This document shows positions 33,959-43,197 of a stretch of 64,000 nucleotides of DNA, in pieces. The stretch lies in NCBI RefSeq assembly GCF_006346325.1, contig NZ_VDYR01000001.1, forward strand, positions 248,001-312,000, read 5' to 3'. A model generated the notes under the pieces. It was given only the letters and a program-made list of their open reading frames with translations, was not told the origin of the DNA and made no database searches. The DNA comes from Sphingomonas japonica. Its GTDB lineage: Bacteria; Pseudomonadota; Alphaproteobacteria; Sphingomonadales; Sphingomonadaceae. A program made the translations under genes and the position numbers. Within the stretch, counting starts at the first letter, position 1. Each line of letters opens with the position of its first letter.

Positions 33959-34498
33959 TCAGCGCGGTCCCGAACAGCCTTGGATAACGTCACGGACCCT
34001 GCGATCGGTGGGGATAGACAGTGGCGGTGCGGTATCGATCTGCACTGCCAGTTGACCATCGGCGCGCATCAGCGTGTCGGCGACGAAGCGGTCGTCGGCG
34101 GTGGTTTGCGCGACCAGCGTGCCGCCCTCGTTAATCGCCGGATAGGTCGCCGCTCCTGATGCCGCAACGATCCGGATCGCGGCGCCGCGCGCGCCGGGGC
34201 GGATGAACGCGATGGAGCGCGCGGCGGGGTCGCAGCGGATCGCGAACGTCGCCGGGCGGGCTTTGGTGCCGAACCGGGCTACGGCGCCGGCCTGCTCCCA
34301 GCTGCCTGTGGCCGGCACGGCACCGTCAAGTTCGGGCGCGGGCAATTCGCCGGGCGCGAGCGGGGCGGCAGGGGAAACGGGCGCGGCGGGCGTTTCGGTC
34401 GCGGGGACGGCGATCGTCACCGCGTTTGCCGCTGGCTCGGGCTCGGCGGAACATCCGGCGAGCAGCGCCGCGCAGCCTAGCGCGGCGCGGCGGATCAC
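33959..34498 (-). CDS. Hypothetical lipoprotein, paralogue of the gene upstream
   Basis: A 179-residue protein with a lipoprotein signal MIRRAALGCAALLAGCSAE (lipidated Cys16), a Pro/Ala-rich linker to about residue 60, then a globular part with ATFAIRCDPAARSIAFIRPG and AIRIVAASGAATYPA and a final Cys (VIQGCSGP). The same order and motifs occur in the next gene upstream (34495-35043), which it overlaps by four bases (ATGA). The two are thus a tandem duplicated, translationally coupled pair. Function unknown; probably periplasmic, membrane-anchored. Confidence 0.75.
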   Translation of the reverse strand: MIRRAALGCAALLAGCSAEPEPAANAVTIAVPATETPAAPVSPAAPLAPGELPAPELDGAVPATGSWEQAGAVARFGTKARPATFAIRCDPAARSIAFIRPGARGAAIRIVAASGAATYPAINEGGTLVAQTTADDRFVADTLMRADGQLAVQIDTAPPLSIPTDRRVRDVIQGCSGPR

Positions 34499-35043
34499 GC
34501 GCGGCAGTCCTCGGTCACGCGCAGGATCTCCGCCCAGGACGGAAGCACCAGTTGCGGCATTGCCGACACCGCCACCAGCACTCGGCCGCGGCTGAAGCCC
34601 ATCGCATCGAGCAGGCTGTCGCGCGGCGTCACGGCGGCGGCGACGTAGGCCGGGGTTCCCCCGGTCGGACGCGCGGTCAGCGCACGCGTGGCGCTGGTGG
34701 TGCGGATGGTCATCGTTGCCGGCCCGGTGGCGCTACCCCGGCGCGACAGGAACAGCTGGCCGGCAGCGCGATCGCAGCGGATGGTGAAATCGGCATCGGC
34801 GCCGCTGCGCCCGAACAGCGCGATCGATCCGCGCTCGTCGCGGCGATAGACCCAGTCGCCCGGCGTCGGCGGAAGATCGGCCCAGTTGACTGCGGCCGGG
34901 GCCGGCGTGGGCGGCGGGGTCGGTGCCGGCGCGGGGGCAGGCGTCTCGACCGGCGGGGGCGGCGGCTCGGCGCGCGGCACGCAGGCTCCGAGTGCGAGGA
35001 AGCCTGTGGTGACAAGGGCAAGACCCGGAAAGCGACGCGACAT
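34495..35043 (-). CDS. Hypothetical lipoprotein, first of a tandem pair
   Basis: A 182-residue lipoprotein: MSRRFPGLALVTTGFLALGA followed by lipidated Cys21, then a proline-rich linker (VETPAPAPAPTPPPTPAPAA), then WADLPPTPGDWVYRRD, DADFTIRCDRAAGQLFLSR and MTIRTTSATRALTARP, ending in a Cys-containing VTEDCRA. The IRC and TIR segments align with the downstream paralogue. The ATG at 35043 is chosen for the signal peptide. Unknown family; the domain looks like a small beta sandwich. Confidence 0.75.
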   Translation of the reverse strand: MSRRFPGLALVTTGFLALGACVPRAEPPPPPVETPAPAPAPTPPPTPAPAAVNWADLPPTPGDWVYRRDERGSIALFGRSGADADFTIRCDRAAGQLFLSRRGSATGPATMTIRTTSATRALTARPTGGTPAYVAAAVTPRDSLLDAMGFSRGRVLVAVSAMPQLVLPSWAEILRVTEDCRA

Positions 35044-35075
35044 GCCGGCGGTTATGCGCGATGCGTGGCCGGCGC

Positions 35076-36119
35076 TCAACCGCTGTCTCCCGCTGCTCGC
35101 GGATTTCGGACGAAACCGCTGCACCGCCCGGCGAAGCGCAGCGCCACGTCGGCAGCCCGGCCGCTGGCAACCACTTGGCCGCCCTTACGCACGGCGATCG
35201 TTCCCGTCGCCCCGCGTAGCGCGCCCAGTGCTCCCAACGGGTCGTGCAGCGCCGCGATCACCGCCGCCGCCCCGGATTCGGATGGGTCGGTTCGGGCGGG
35301 AGCGGCAGTGAACCAGGCATCGCCGATCGCTACTGTCAGGCGGGCTCCGGGCGCGCCTTGCCACACGAGATAGGGCGGTTTTTCCCGTGTGCACACCAGC
35401 GCGACGCCGTCACCCTCAGGCGCTGGCAGGAACAGCGCGGTCTCGGTCGGCGCATTGAAGCTGCGCGCCACGTCGCGGGGCAGCGTGCGGCCGGGATCGA
35501 GCACGCCTTCGAGATCAGCAGCGATCGCCGCTCCCTCGATCGTGCCGAGCGCCGCCTGGCGCGCCCGTTCCGCCTCGATCCGCGCGCGTCGCGTCGCCTC
35601 CGGCCCATCGGCGAGGGTAAGGTAGCGCTCGACCGCATGGACCCAGATGTCATCCGGCCCGTCCACCGTCTCGAAGGTCCGGGCAAAGGCGTGGAATGCC
35701 GGCTGGATGCCGTCGTCGCCTTGCTCGAACATCACCACCACCAGTTCGCCCAGCGCATAGAATTGGCGGATGCATCCGCCGATGCCGGTGCTGAAATGCG
35801 CCTCGCTTAGCGGTGTGACGATCGCCGGAACCGGATTGCCGTTCCATGCGGTCAGCCCGAACAGTTTTAGCCGGTCGGGCGGGACGCTGCCCCTGAGAGC
35901 CCGCACCAGCTCGACCTGCAGTTCGGGCGCGAAGTCGTCCGGTTCGGGGCCGTGTTCGGTCGGACCGCCGACGACACGCACCAGCATGATCGCGTCGGCC
36001 TGTTCGACTAGCTCGAGATTGTCGGGTACGCGGTAGCCCTCGCGCATCGAGCATGCGAATGCCGGGGCGGTCCAGGCGATCATCGCGACCGCAGCCGCGA
36101 TCAACTTGCGTATCGTCAT
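35076..36119 (-). CDS. Hypothetical exported protein, 347 residues
   Basis: MTIRKLIAAAVAMIAWTAPAFA is a signal peptide cleaved before CSMREGY. The mature protein begins with a segment (RVPDNLELVEQADAIMLVRV) like beta-rich domains of secreted proteins that start with a conserved Cys, and contains GIGGCIRQFYALGELVVVMFEQ. The middle is helical (RRARIEAERARQAALG), and the C-terminal half contains strands with VALVCTREKPPYLVW. No family recognised. It lies in the same orientation as the lipoprotein pair, 32 bases upstream of it, so an operon is plausible. Confidence 0.7.
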   Translation of the reverse strand: MTIRKLIAAAVAMIAWTAPAFACSMREGYRVPDNLELVEQADAIMLVRVVGGPTEHGPEPDDFAPELQVELVRALRGSVPPDRLKLFGLTAWNGNPVPAIVTPLSEAHFSTGIGGCIRQFYALGELVVVMFEQGDDGIQPAFHAFARTFETVDGPDDIWVHAVERYLTLADGPEATRRARIEAERARQAALGTIEGAAIAADLEGVLDPGRTLPRDVARSFNAPTETALFLPAPEGDGVALVCTREKPPYLVWQGAPGARLTVAIGDAWFTAAPARTDPSESGAAAVIAALHDPLGALGALRGATGTIAVRKGGQVVASGRAADVALRFAGRCSGFVRNPRAAGDSG

Positions 36120-36179
36120 CGTCCGGCTCCCCGACCCTGCACGGGAGATGGTAGCGTCGCGACCGGGCCGCGCCGCCGG

Positions 36180-37292
36180 CTATTCGAGCGTGGTCGTCGT
36201 CTCGATCGCGTCGAGCATCCCGGGAAGCCAGGCGTCGCCGTCGCGCAGGCGGAAGCTGTTGGTGTAGCCCCAGGCGCAGCTCTGGACGCCGACCGACGCG
36301 AAGGCGGCGCTGACGGTGTTCATATAGGCGACGCGCTCTGCCAGTGGCACTTGCGGGTGGTCGATCGCGCCATATTCGCCGACGAACGGCACCCGGCCGG
36401 TGCGTTCGATATAGGCGGTAACCTTGTCGAGATCGCTGCGCAGCGCGGCGATGTCGGCGTCACTGCCGAAGCTGCGGCCCAGGGCAGGTGCCGGCGACAC
36501 CCAGTTCGCGCCCTGATGGGTGAACGCGAACGGATCGTAGTAATGGAAGGTCGGCACGAGATACGGGTCGTCGGGCATCGGCAGGCTGGCGAGCGAGCCG
36601 ATGCCGCTGTAATTCTCGCCGCCGATCACTACCGGGCGGGTCGGGTTGCTCGCGCGGACCTGGGCCAGCGCCGGGGTCAACACCGATAGCAGATTGTCGT
36701 CGTCTAGGACGTCGTGCGGTTCGTTGAGCAGTTCGAACCAGACGCTGTCCGGTGCGTCGGCGAACGTCGCCGCGATCTGGCGCCACATCGCGGCGAAGCG
36801 CTCGCCATGCGCGGGCGGGTCGGCGAAAAGCTCGTCATAATGATGCATGTTGAGCATGACGTTGAGCCCGGCGTCGGTCGCGGTCTCGACAAGGTGCTCC
36901 ACGCGGGAGAGGAATGCCGGGTCGATCGCATAGGGCGGCGTGGTCGCGGCATGGGCCGACCAGCGCACCGGCAAGCGGATGCTGTCGAAGCCGCCCGCCT
37001 TGATGATCGCGAAGTCGGCATCGACGATCGCGCGGCCCCATTCGCCTTCGGTCGGCGCCTCGAGATGGTTGGCCATGTTGACGCATTTGCCGAGCGGCAG
37101 CGCGACGCCGGTCATCGCGCGCGCGGCAGGCCCGGGGACGAATGCGGCGGGGGCGGGGGTCGGCGTCGCGGTCGGCGTGGGAGTCGCGGTCGGCGTGGGC
37201 GAGGGCGGCGCGATCACGCTGCCGCCGCCACCGGCCCCGCCGCTGCACCCGGCGACACCGGCGGCCAGCGCTGCAAGGATCCATCGCCGCAT
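36180..37292 (-). CDS. Glycoside hydrolase family 5 (cellulase-like) lipoprotein
   Basis: A 370-residue retaining beta-glycanase with a lipoprotein signal (MRRWILAALAAGVAGC, Cys16) and a Thr/Pro linker made of PTPTATPTP repeats (30-50). The GH5 barrel follows: FDSIRLPVRWS (102-112), NVMLNMHHYDE (144-154), acid/base Glu191 in FELLNEPHD, VPTFHYYDP, and nucleophile Glu306 in PFVGEYGAID. It likely acts on beta-1,4-linked glucan-type oligosaccharides at the cell surface. No other polysaccharide gene is next to it. Confidence 0.9.
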   Translation of the reverse strand: MRRWILAALAAGVAGCSGGAGGGGSVIAPPSPTPTATPTPTATPTPAPAAFVPGPAARAMTGVALPLGKCVNMANHLEAPTEGEWGRAIVDADFAIIKAGGFDSIRLPVRWSAHAATTPPYAIDPAFLSRVEHLVETATDAGLNVMLNMHHYDELFADPPAHGERFAAMWRQIAATFADAPDSVWFELLNEPHDVLDDDNLLSVLTPALAQVRASNPTRPVVIGGENYSGIGSLASLPMPDDPYLVPTFHYYDPFAFTHQGANWVSPAPALGRSFGSDADIAALRSDLDKVTAYIERTGRVPFVGEYGAIDHPQVPLAERVAYMNTVSAAFASVGVQSCAWGYTNSFRLRDGDAWLPGMLDAIETTTTLE

Positions 37293-37380
37293 CTGCCCGC
37301 TCCCGTGTTGCTCTTATTGCAAAACGATATCGAGATTATGCGCATGCCGCAACCGTGCGGCCTGTGGCTGGCAACGGAAA

Positions 37381-37407
37381 TGCCCGCCGGAACGCGTCCG
37401 GCGGGCA
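37381..37407 (-). terminator. Intrinsic terminator of the isocitrate lyase gene
   Basis: TGCCCGCCGGA (37381-37391) and TCCGGCGGGCA (37397-37407) form a perfect 11-bp stem with loop ACGCG. On the minus strand it is followed by TTTCCGTT and lies 62 bases after the aceA stop. Confidence 0.8.
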
Positions 37408-37469
37408 CCTTTCCTCCCCAGGAAACAAAGGGCCGGCGCAGCAAAGGGGGACGCGCGCCGGCCAGGACG

Positions 37470-38765
37470 CTACGCGGCGGCGCGGATCGGCACCTTGGCC
37501 TCGAATTGTGCTGCCTCGGTGGACTCGGCGAGTGCGGTCGTCGAACTGGCGCCGCCCGCCAGCGTCGTCGCTACCAGGTCGAAATAGCCGGTGCCGACTT
37601 CGCGCTGGTGGCGGGTAGCGGTGTAGCCATCGGCTTCGGCGGCGAATTCGGCCTGTTGCAACTCACTGTAGGCCGCCATCCCGCGGTCCTTGTAGCCGCG
37701 CGCCAGTTCAAACATGCCGAAGTTGAGCTGATGGAAGCCCGCCAGCGTGACGAACTGGAACTTATACCCCATCGCGCCGATCTCGCGCTGAAAGCGGGCG
37801 ATGTCATGCGTATCGAGATTGGCTTCCCAATTGAAGCTGGGCGAGCAGTTATACGCCAGCATCTTGTTCGGAAACTCCGCCTTGATCGCCTCGGCGAAGC
37901 GGCGGGCATCGTCGAGATTGGGTTTCGACGTTTCCCACCACAGCAGGTCGGCGTGCGGTGCGAAGGCGAGGCCGCGCCGGATGCAGTGATCGACGCCAGT
38001 GCCTTCCTTCAGGCGGAAGAAGCCTTCGGGCGTGCGCTCTCCGGTCAGGAATTCATGGTCACGCGCGTCGATGTCCGAGGTGATGAGCTTCGCGCTCTCG
38101 GCATCGGTGCGCGCGCAGATGAGCGTCGGCACGCCCGCGACGTCGGCGGCGAGGCGCGCGGCGTCGAGATTGCGAATATGCGCCTGGGTCGGGATCAGCA
38201 CTTTTCCACCCAGATGGCCGCACTTTTTTTCCGATGCCAGCTGGTCTTCGTAATGCACGCCCGCAACGCCGGCGGCGATGTACGCCTTCATGATCTCGTA
38301 GCAGTTGAGCGGCCCGCCGAAGCCAGCTTCGGCATCGGCGACGATGGGTGCGAACCAGTCCCGCGTCGCGCCGCCCTCGCTATGCTCGATCTGATCGGCG
38401 CGCTGGAGCGTCGCGTTGATCCTGCGCGCGAGTTCCGGCCCGGCATTGGCGGGATAGAGCGACTGGTCGGGGTACATCTGGCCCGCGGTGTTGGCGTCGG
38501 CGGCGACCTGCCAGCCTGACAGGTAGATCGCCTTCAATCCGGCGCGCACCATCTGCATTGCCTGGTTGCCGCTCAGCGCGCCGAGCGCGTTGATATAGTC
38601 CTCCGACTGGAGCAGTTCCCACAACCGGTTCGCACCGCGCGTCGCCAGCGTATGCTCGATCGTCACCGATCCGCGGAGCCTCTCTACATCGGCAGGCGAG
38701 TAGGGCCGCTCGATGCCTTCGAAGCGGCCGGCGGGGGCGGGGACAAGGCTCTCGAAGGTCGTCAT
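37470..38765 (-). CDS. aceA: Isocitrate lyase
   Basis: Cleaves isocitrate to glyoxylate and succinate, the first step of the glyoxylate shunt used for growth on acetate or fatty acids. 431 residues, the short bacterial form. Catalytic loop KKCGH at 180-184 (Cys182). SGWQVAAD (83-90), [11 protein letters not shown] (141-151) with Mg-binding acids, HYEDQL, and YNCSPSFNW near 317-325 are all conserved. It is divergent from a RamB-type regulator over 158 bases and ends in its own terminator; malate synthase is not in the window. Confidence 0.97.
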   Translation of the reverse strand: MTTFESLVPAPAGRFEGIERPYSPADVERLRGSVTIEHTLATRGANRLWELLQSEDYINALGALSGNQAMQMVRAGLKAIYLSGWQVAADANTAGQMYPDQSLYPANAGPELARRINATLQRADQIEHSEGGATRDWFAPIVADAEAGFGGPLNCYEIMKAYIAAGVAGVHYEDQLASEKKCGHLGGKVLIPTQAHIRNLDAARLAADVAGVPTLICARTDAESAKLITSDIDARDHEFLTGERTPEGFFRLKEGTGVDHCIRRGLAFAPHADLLWWETSKPNLDDARRFAEAIKAEFPNKMLAYNCSPSFNWEANLDTHDIARFQREIGAMGYKFQFVTLAGFHQLNFGMFELARGYKDRGMAAYSELQQAEFAAEADGYTATRHQREVGTGYFDLVATTLAGGASSTTALAESTEAAQFEAKVPIRAAA

Positions 38766-38895
38766 GTCAGTTCCTTTACAGCTCCGCGGGCAGGAGGTGC
38801 ATCTGGTTTAACCTGACGAAGCCCAAGAATACGAGCAACGACGCTCGACAATCACGTGCGCTAGTCGGGCAAGGATAGACCATAGCTTGAAACCC

Positions 38896-38910
38896 TGTCA
38901 CAACATGACA
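38896..38910. promoter_or_regulatory. Inverted repeat in the aceA-regulator intergenic region
   Basis: TGTCA (38896-38900), spacer CAACA, TGACA (38906-38910), flanked by CCC and GGG, lie 14 bases before the regulator start. This could be an autoregulatory operator. The canonical RamB AAAGTTTGCAAA motif is not seen. Confidence 0.35.
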
Positions 38911-38923
38911 AAGGGGATAGGCG

Positions 38924-40300
38924 ATGGCCGACGACAAGCTGTACGCGGGACACGCGGTGCGCAGATTGCGGCGCGGAGCCGGGCTAACCCAGGCGGCGAT
39001 GGCGGAGATGCTGGGCATCTCGCCAAGTTATCTGACGCTGGTCGAGCGCAACCAGCGGCCCTTGTCCGCGACATTGCTGCTCAAACTGGCGCAGGCGTTC
39101 GATTTCGATCCGCGCCAGCTGGCCGCGCGCGATCCCGGCGGCGGCGCCGATGCGCTGCGGCGGCGGCTCGCCGACCCGCTGTTCGCCGATCTCGAAATCG
39201 ACCGCGCCGAATTGGCTGAATGGCTGGCCGCCGCTCCCGGGGGTGCCGAGGCGTTCGCGCGCGCCTATGACCGCGGCGGCGCGGACACTGTTCTTGCCGC
39301 CGATCCCGCCAGCGAGGTCCGGCGCGAGATCGAGCGCTGGGGCAATCATTTCGCCGACCTCGACGCGCAAGCCGAAGCGCTCGCCGACGAGGTGCGGCTG
39401 AGCGCGGGCGATCCGGCGTCGGCGCTGGGCGAGCGGTTGCGCGGCCGGCACCAGATCGCGGTCCGCATCCTGCCGGCCGAGATACTGCCGGGCACGCTGC
39501 GGCGGCTCGACCTGCATGCGCGGCAATTGCAGCTGTCCGAAATGCTCGACGCGGCGTCGCGCTGCTTTGCGCTGGCGCAGCAGATCGGCGTGCGCGAGGC
39601 GCGAGGCGAGATCGACGCGCTGGTGCGCGGCGCGGGGTTCGCCGACCGGTTGAGCGAGCGGCTGTATCGCCGCCACCTCACCAGCTATTTCGCCGCCGCG
39701 GTGATGATGCCCTATGCCCGCTTCCTGCGCGCGTGCGAGGCGACGGGGTACGACATCGAACTGCTGCAACGCCGCTTCGGCGCGGGCTTCGAGCAGGTGG
39801 CGCACCGGCTGACCACGCTGCAACGGGTGGGCGCGCGGGGTCTCCCGTTCTTCATGCTGCGCATCGACCGCGCGGGGCAGGTGTCGAAACGCTATGCCGG
39901 AGCAAGCGGAGCGGCGCTGGTCGAGGGGCCCGGCCTGTGCCCGCTCTGGAACCTGTTCGACGCATTTTCACGCAGCGGCGAGATCGTCACGCAGCTGGTC
40001 GAGACGCAGGACGAGGCGCGCTGGTTCACCCTGGCACGCACGGTGCAGCCGCAAGGGACCCGCGCCGGGGCGGTGCGCGCGCGCTTCGTAGTGGCGCTGG
40101 GCGTCGCTGCGGAGCGCGCCGGCGACCTGGCGCTTGCTCGAGGGGGCGATGCCGAAGCCCGGGCGATGCCGATCGGCCGCGGATGCCGGGCCTGTACCCG
40201 GCTGGACTGTCCGCAGCGCAGCGCCGCCCCCGCGGGCCGTGCGCTGGTCGTCACCGAGCATGAGGCAGGAGTGACACCGTTCACCTTCGTCGCCGATTGA
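38924..40300 (+). CDS. RamB/short-chain fatty acyl regulator-type XRE transcription factor
   Basis: A 458-residue regulator. Residues about 8-62 are an XRE helix-turn-helix (RRLRRGAGLTQAAMAEMLGI and SPSYLTLVERNQRPLS). The middle is an ImmA/IrrE-like region whose HExxH is replaced (HLTSYFAAAVMMPYARFL), as is usual in this group. The C-terminal part ends with the Cys cluster CRACTRLDCPQR (DUF2083 type). Family members sense acyl-CoA status and control glyoxylate-shunt and propionate genes. Its divergence from aceA makes aceA the likely target. Confidence 0.88.
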   Translation: MADDKLYAGHAVRRLRRGAGLTQAAMAEMLGISPSYLTLVERNQRPLSATLLLKLAQAFDFDPRQLAARDPGGGADALRRRLADPLFADLEIDRAELAEWLAAAPGGAEAFARAYDRGGADTVLAADPASEVRREIERWGNHFADLDAQAEALADEVRLSAGDPASALGERLRGRHQIAVRILPAEILPGTLRRLDLHARQLQLSEMLDAASRCFALAQQIGVREARGEIDALVRGAGFADRLSERLYRRHLTSYFAAAVMMPYARFLRACEATGYDIELLQRRFGAGFEQVAHRLTTLQRVGARGLPFFMLRIDRAGQVSKRYAGASGAALVEGPGLCPLWNLFDAFSRSGEIVTQLVETQDEARWFTLARTVQPQGTRAGAVRARFVVALGVAAERAGDLALARGGDAEARAMPIGRGCRACTRLDCPQRSAAPAGRALVVTEHEAGVTPFTFVAD

Positions 40301-40364
40301 CGCGCGGCCCGTCCCCCTTTGCGCTGACGAAGCGACTGAAGGGCATCCTGAGAGGAAGCCGACG

Positions 40365-41159
40365 TTACAGCCCAATCGGCGCGATGCTCCAGACGATACG
40401 TCGCGATTCGAACCAGTCCATCGGTTTGCCGCTCTTGGCGATGGCTGGGCGATATCGCCCGCGCGCCACGAGCTGCTCGCAGGCTGCGCTGTCCAGCACG
40501 GAATTGCCGCTCGACCGCAAGACCGCGCAGTCCTTGGCACGGCCATCAGTCGCGATGCGCCAACGGATGATCGTTTCGCCATGTTGGCCCTCACTAGCCG
40601 CGCGGAGCGGATAGGCATACCAATCGCTCATGTCGCCGATTGGCACCGGGCGAGTGGCGAGCATATCGGGATCGATGCCCCAGCCGCGAATCTGGTCGGA
40701 CTCGCATTTCCGGAGCGCTGCAACGGCCTTGCCCGCGGAGGTCAGTGTCATGGCGACCGGCGGCTGGCGATGCTCCTCGATCGTGACCGCACTTTCCTTG
40801 CCAAGGGTTTCAAGCCCGGAGCGGGAGATGAAGAAGCGGAGCAGCCGTTGGTCGGTATTGGGAACCGGAAGGCTCACGCCGTTCCTGCTCGACAGCAGCT
40901 TGTCGGCGCCGAACGACATCGAGACGCTGCCGCGCCGCCACCCCTTCGTGGGCTGTTCGAAGCGGAGTAATACCACCTCTACCTGATCATCGCCCGGCGC
41001 GAGCCGGAAGCCCAGTTCCGCCTTTTCCGCGCCGTCGGCATAGCTGCGCGTCAGCAGGCACAAGTCCTGCTGATAATCGAGTACCCATTTGCCGTTCGGG
41101 ACGTAGGATGGATCGGCAGTGGCTATCAGCGCGACCGCAAGTCCCCAGATTGCCGACAT
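40365..41159 (-). CDS. Exported protein with TonB C-terminal-like domain
   Basis: A 264-residue protein with a signal peptide (MSAIWGLAVALIATAD). A first domain (20-160) is of unknown type, with GVSLPVPNTDQRLLRFFISR. The final 75 residues are a TonB_C-like fold: GETIIRWRIATDGRAKDCAV, LRSSGNSVLDSAACEQL and GRYRPAIAKSG. It lacks an N-terminal TM anchor and proline-rich spacer, so it is not a canonical TonB energy transducer. ATG 41159 has GGGGGAT upstream; an alternative ATG is at 41174. Confidence 0.75.
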   Translation of the reverse strand: MSAIWGLAVALIATADPSYVPNGKWVLDYQQDLCLLTRSYADGAEKAELGFRLAPGDDQVEVVLLRFEQPTKGWRRGSVSMSFGADKLLSSRNGVSLPVPNTDQRLLRFFISRSGLETLGKESAVTIEEHRQPPVAMTLTSAGKAVAALRKCESDQIRGWGIDPDMLATRPVPIGDMSDWYAYPLRAASEGQHGETIIRWRIATDGRAKDCAVLRSSGNSVLDSAACEQLVARGRYRPAIAKSGKPMDWFESRRIVWSIAPIGL

Positions 41160-41265
41160 TGTATCCCCCGACACAGGCGCGCAGCGCGTGTATGCCGATC
41201 ATAGCGTCGGCGATGACATACGCTACTCCCCAAGATGGCGTTCACCTGCTACGGCCCCGCGCATC

Positions 41266-43128
41266 ATGCTCAACCTCAACACTATCACGGTGCGCCTCGG
41301 CGGGCGCACGATCCTCGACGGCGCGACCGCGGCGTTGCCGCCGGGCAGCCGCGTCGGCCTGATCGGGCGCAACGGCGCGGGCAAGTCGACGCTGGTGCGG
41401 GTCATCGCCGGCCTGCTCGAACCCGATGGCGGGTCGGCGGAAATGCCCAAGGCGGCGCGATTGGGCTATATCGCGCAGGAAGCGCCGTCGGGTACGGCAA
41501 CGCCGTTCGAGACGGTGCTAGCGGCCGATACCGAGCGCGCGCGGCTGCTCGACGAGGTCGAGGGGCTGGAGGACATGGACCGCGTGGTCGAGATCCACGA
41601 GCGGCTGATCGCGATCGACGCGCATGCTGCGCCCGCGCGCGCTGCGCGCATCCTGGTCGGGCTGGGCTTCGACGAGGAGGCGCAGGGGAGGCCGCTCGAC
41701 AGCTTTTCGGGCGGATGGAAGATGCGCGTCGCGCTGGCGGCGCTGCTGTTCAGCCAACCCGACCTGCTATTGCTCGACGAGCCGTCGAACCATCTCGATC
41801 TCGAAGCGGTGATGTGGCTCGAGGACTTCCTCAAGAGCTACAAGGCGACGATCGTGGTCGTCAGCCACGAGCGCGATTTCCTCAACAACGTCGTCGATCA
41901 CATTCTCCACCTGCAGGGCGGAAAGGTGACGCTGTATCCCGGCGGCTACGACGCGTTCGAGAAGCAGCGGGCGGAGCGGATGGCGCAGCTCGCAGCGGCC
42001 AAGGCCAGCCAGGATGCGCAGCGCGCCAAGCTGCAGGACTATATCGCGCGCAATTCCGCCCGCGCGTCGACCGCCAAGCAGGCGCAGTCGCGGCAGAAGG
42101 CGCTCGCGCGGATGGCGCCGATCGCGGCGATGGCGGAAGATCCGTCGCTGAGCTTCGACTTTCCCGATCCTGACGAGCTACGTCCGCCGCTGGTGACGCT
42201 CGATCTCGCCAGCGTCGGTTATGGCGATACGGCGATCCTCAAGCGGCTGAACCTGCGGCTCGATCCGGACGACCGCATCGCGCTGCTCGGCCGCAACGGC
42301 AACGGCAAGACGACGCTTGCCCGGCTGCTCGCCGCGCAGCTGACGCCGATGGACGGCGACATTACCGTCAGCGGCAAGATGCGGGTCGGCTATTTCACCC
42401 AGTATCAGGTCGAGGAACTCGACGTCGACGATACGCCGCTGGCGCATATGACGCGGGTGATGGACGGCAAGTCGCCGGGGGCGGTGCGTGCGCAACTCGG
42501 GCGGTTCGGGTTTTCGGGCGACAAGGCGACGACGCGGGTCGGCAAGCTATCGGGCGGCGAGCGCGCGCGGCTGGCGCTGGCGCTGATCACTCGCGATGCG
42601 CCGCACATGCTGATCCTCGACGAGCCGACCAACCATCTGGACGTCGATGCGCGCGAGGCGCTGATTCAAGCGCTCAACGCGTATAGGGGCGCGGTGGTTG
42701 TGGTCAGCCATGATCGCCACATGCTCGAGACCACGGCGGATCGGCTGGTGCTGGTCGATCAGGGCACGGCGCGCGAGTTCGAAGGGTCGCTCGACGACTA
42801 TATCGCGCTGGTGCTCGGGCAATCGGCGGCGGAAAAGGCGGCCAAGAAGGACAAGAAGGCCGATCGCAAGGCGGCAGCGGCGGCGCGCGAGAAGGAAGCC
42901 GAGCTGCGCAAGGACGCCAAGGCTGCGGAGGCGGAAATCGCGCGGCTGACCAAGGAGAAGCAGGCGCTGGACCATGCGATGTTCGCGCCGGCCGAGGCGC
43001 AGGCGGCGCTTGCCAAGCTGTCGATGTCGGAACTTATGAAGCGGCATTCGGAAACGGTCACGGCACTCGACGCGGCCGAGGCGCGGTGGCTTGCGACAAG
43101 CGAGGCGATGGAGCAGGTGCAAGCGTAG
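41266..43128 (+). CDS. ABC-F family ATPase (YheS/Uup-like)
   Basis: A 620-residue soluble protein with two ABC domains and no membrane segment. ABC-F proteins act on the ribosome as translation factors. First Walker A GLIGRNGAGKSTLVR (about 32-46), signature FSGGWKMR, Walker B LLLLDEPSNHLDLE. Linker about 245-300. Second Walker A LLGRNGNGKTTLAR, signature LSGGERARLAL, and MLILDEPTNHLDVD. The C-terminal Lys/Ala-rich coiled coil (560-620) is typical. ATG 41266 begins LNLNTITVRLGGRTI; upstream in-frame sequence lacks a ribosome site. Confidence 0.93.
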   Translation: MLNLNTITVRLGGRTILDGATAALPPGSRVGLIGRNGAGKSTLVRVIAGLLEPDGGSAEMPKAARLGYIAQEAPSGTATPFETVLAADTERARLLDEVEGLEDMDRVVEIHERLIAIDAHAAPARAARILVGLGFDEEAQGRPLDSFSGGWKMRVALAALLFSQPDLLLLDEPSNHLDLEAVMWLEDFLKSYKATIVVVSHERDFLNNVVDHILHLQGGKVTLYPGGYDAFEKQRAERMAQLAAAKASQDAQRAKLQDYIARNSARASTAKQAQSRQKALARMAPIAAMAEDPSLSFDFPDPDELRPPLVTLDLASVGYGDTAILKRLNLRLDPDDRIALLGRNGNGKTTLARLLAAQLTPMDGDITVSGKMRVGYFTQYQVEELDVDDTPLAHMTRVMDGKSPGAVRAQLGRFGFSGDKATTRVGKLSGGERARLALALITRDAPHMLILDEPTNHLDVDAREALIQALNAYRGAVVVVSHDRHMLETTADRLVLVDQGTAREFEGSLDDYIALVLGQSAAEKAAKKDKKADRKAAAAAREKEAELRKDAKAAEAEIARLTKEKQALDHAMFAPAEAQAALAKLSMSELMKRHSETVTALDAAEARWLATSEAMEQVQA

Positions 43129-43197
43129 CGGGCGGTTCCCGGCTTGCGGTCGCGGTCGTTTACCGGCAGCATTCGCGCGCCGATGTGGGAGAGAGCC

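Noticed and set aside
37140..37210. GGCGT-rich tandem repeat
   Set aside because: It encodes the Pro/Thr linker of the GH5 lipoprotein and needs no separate explanation.
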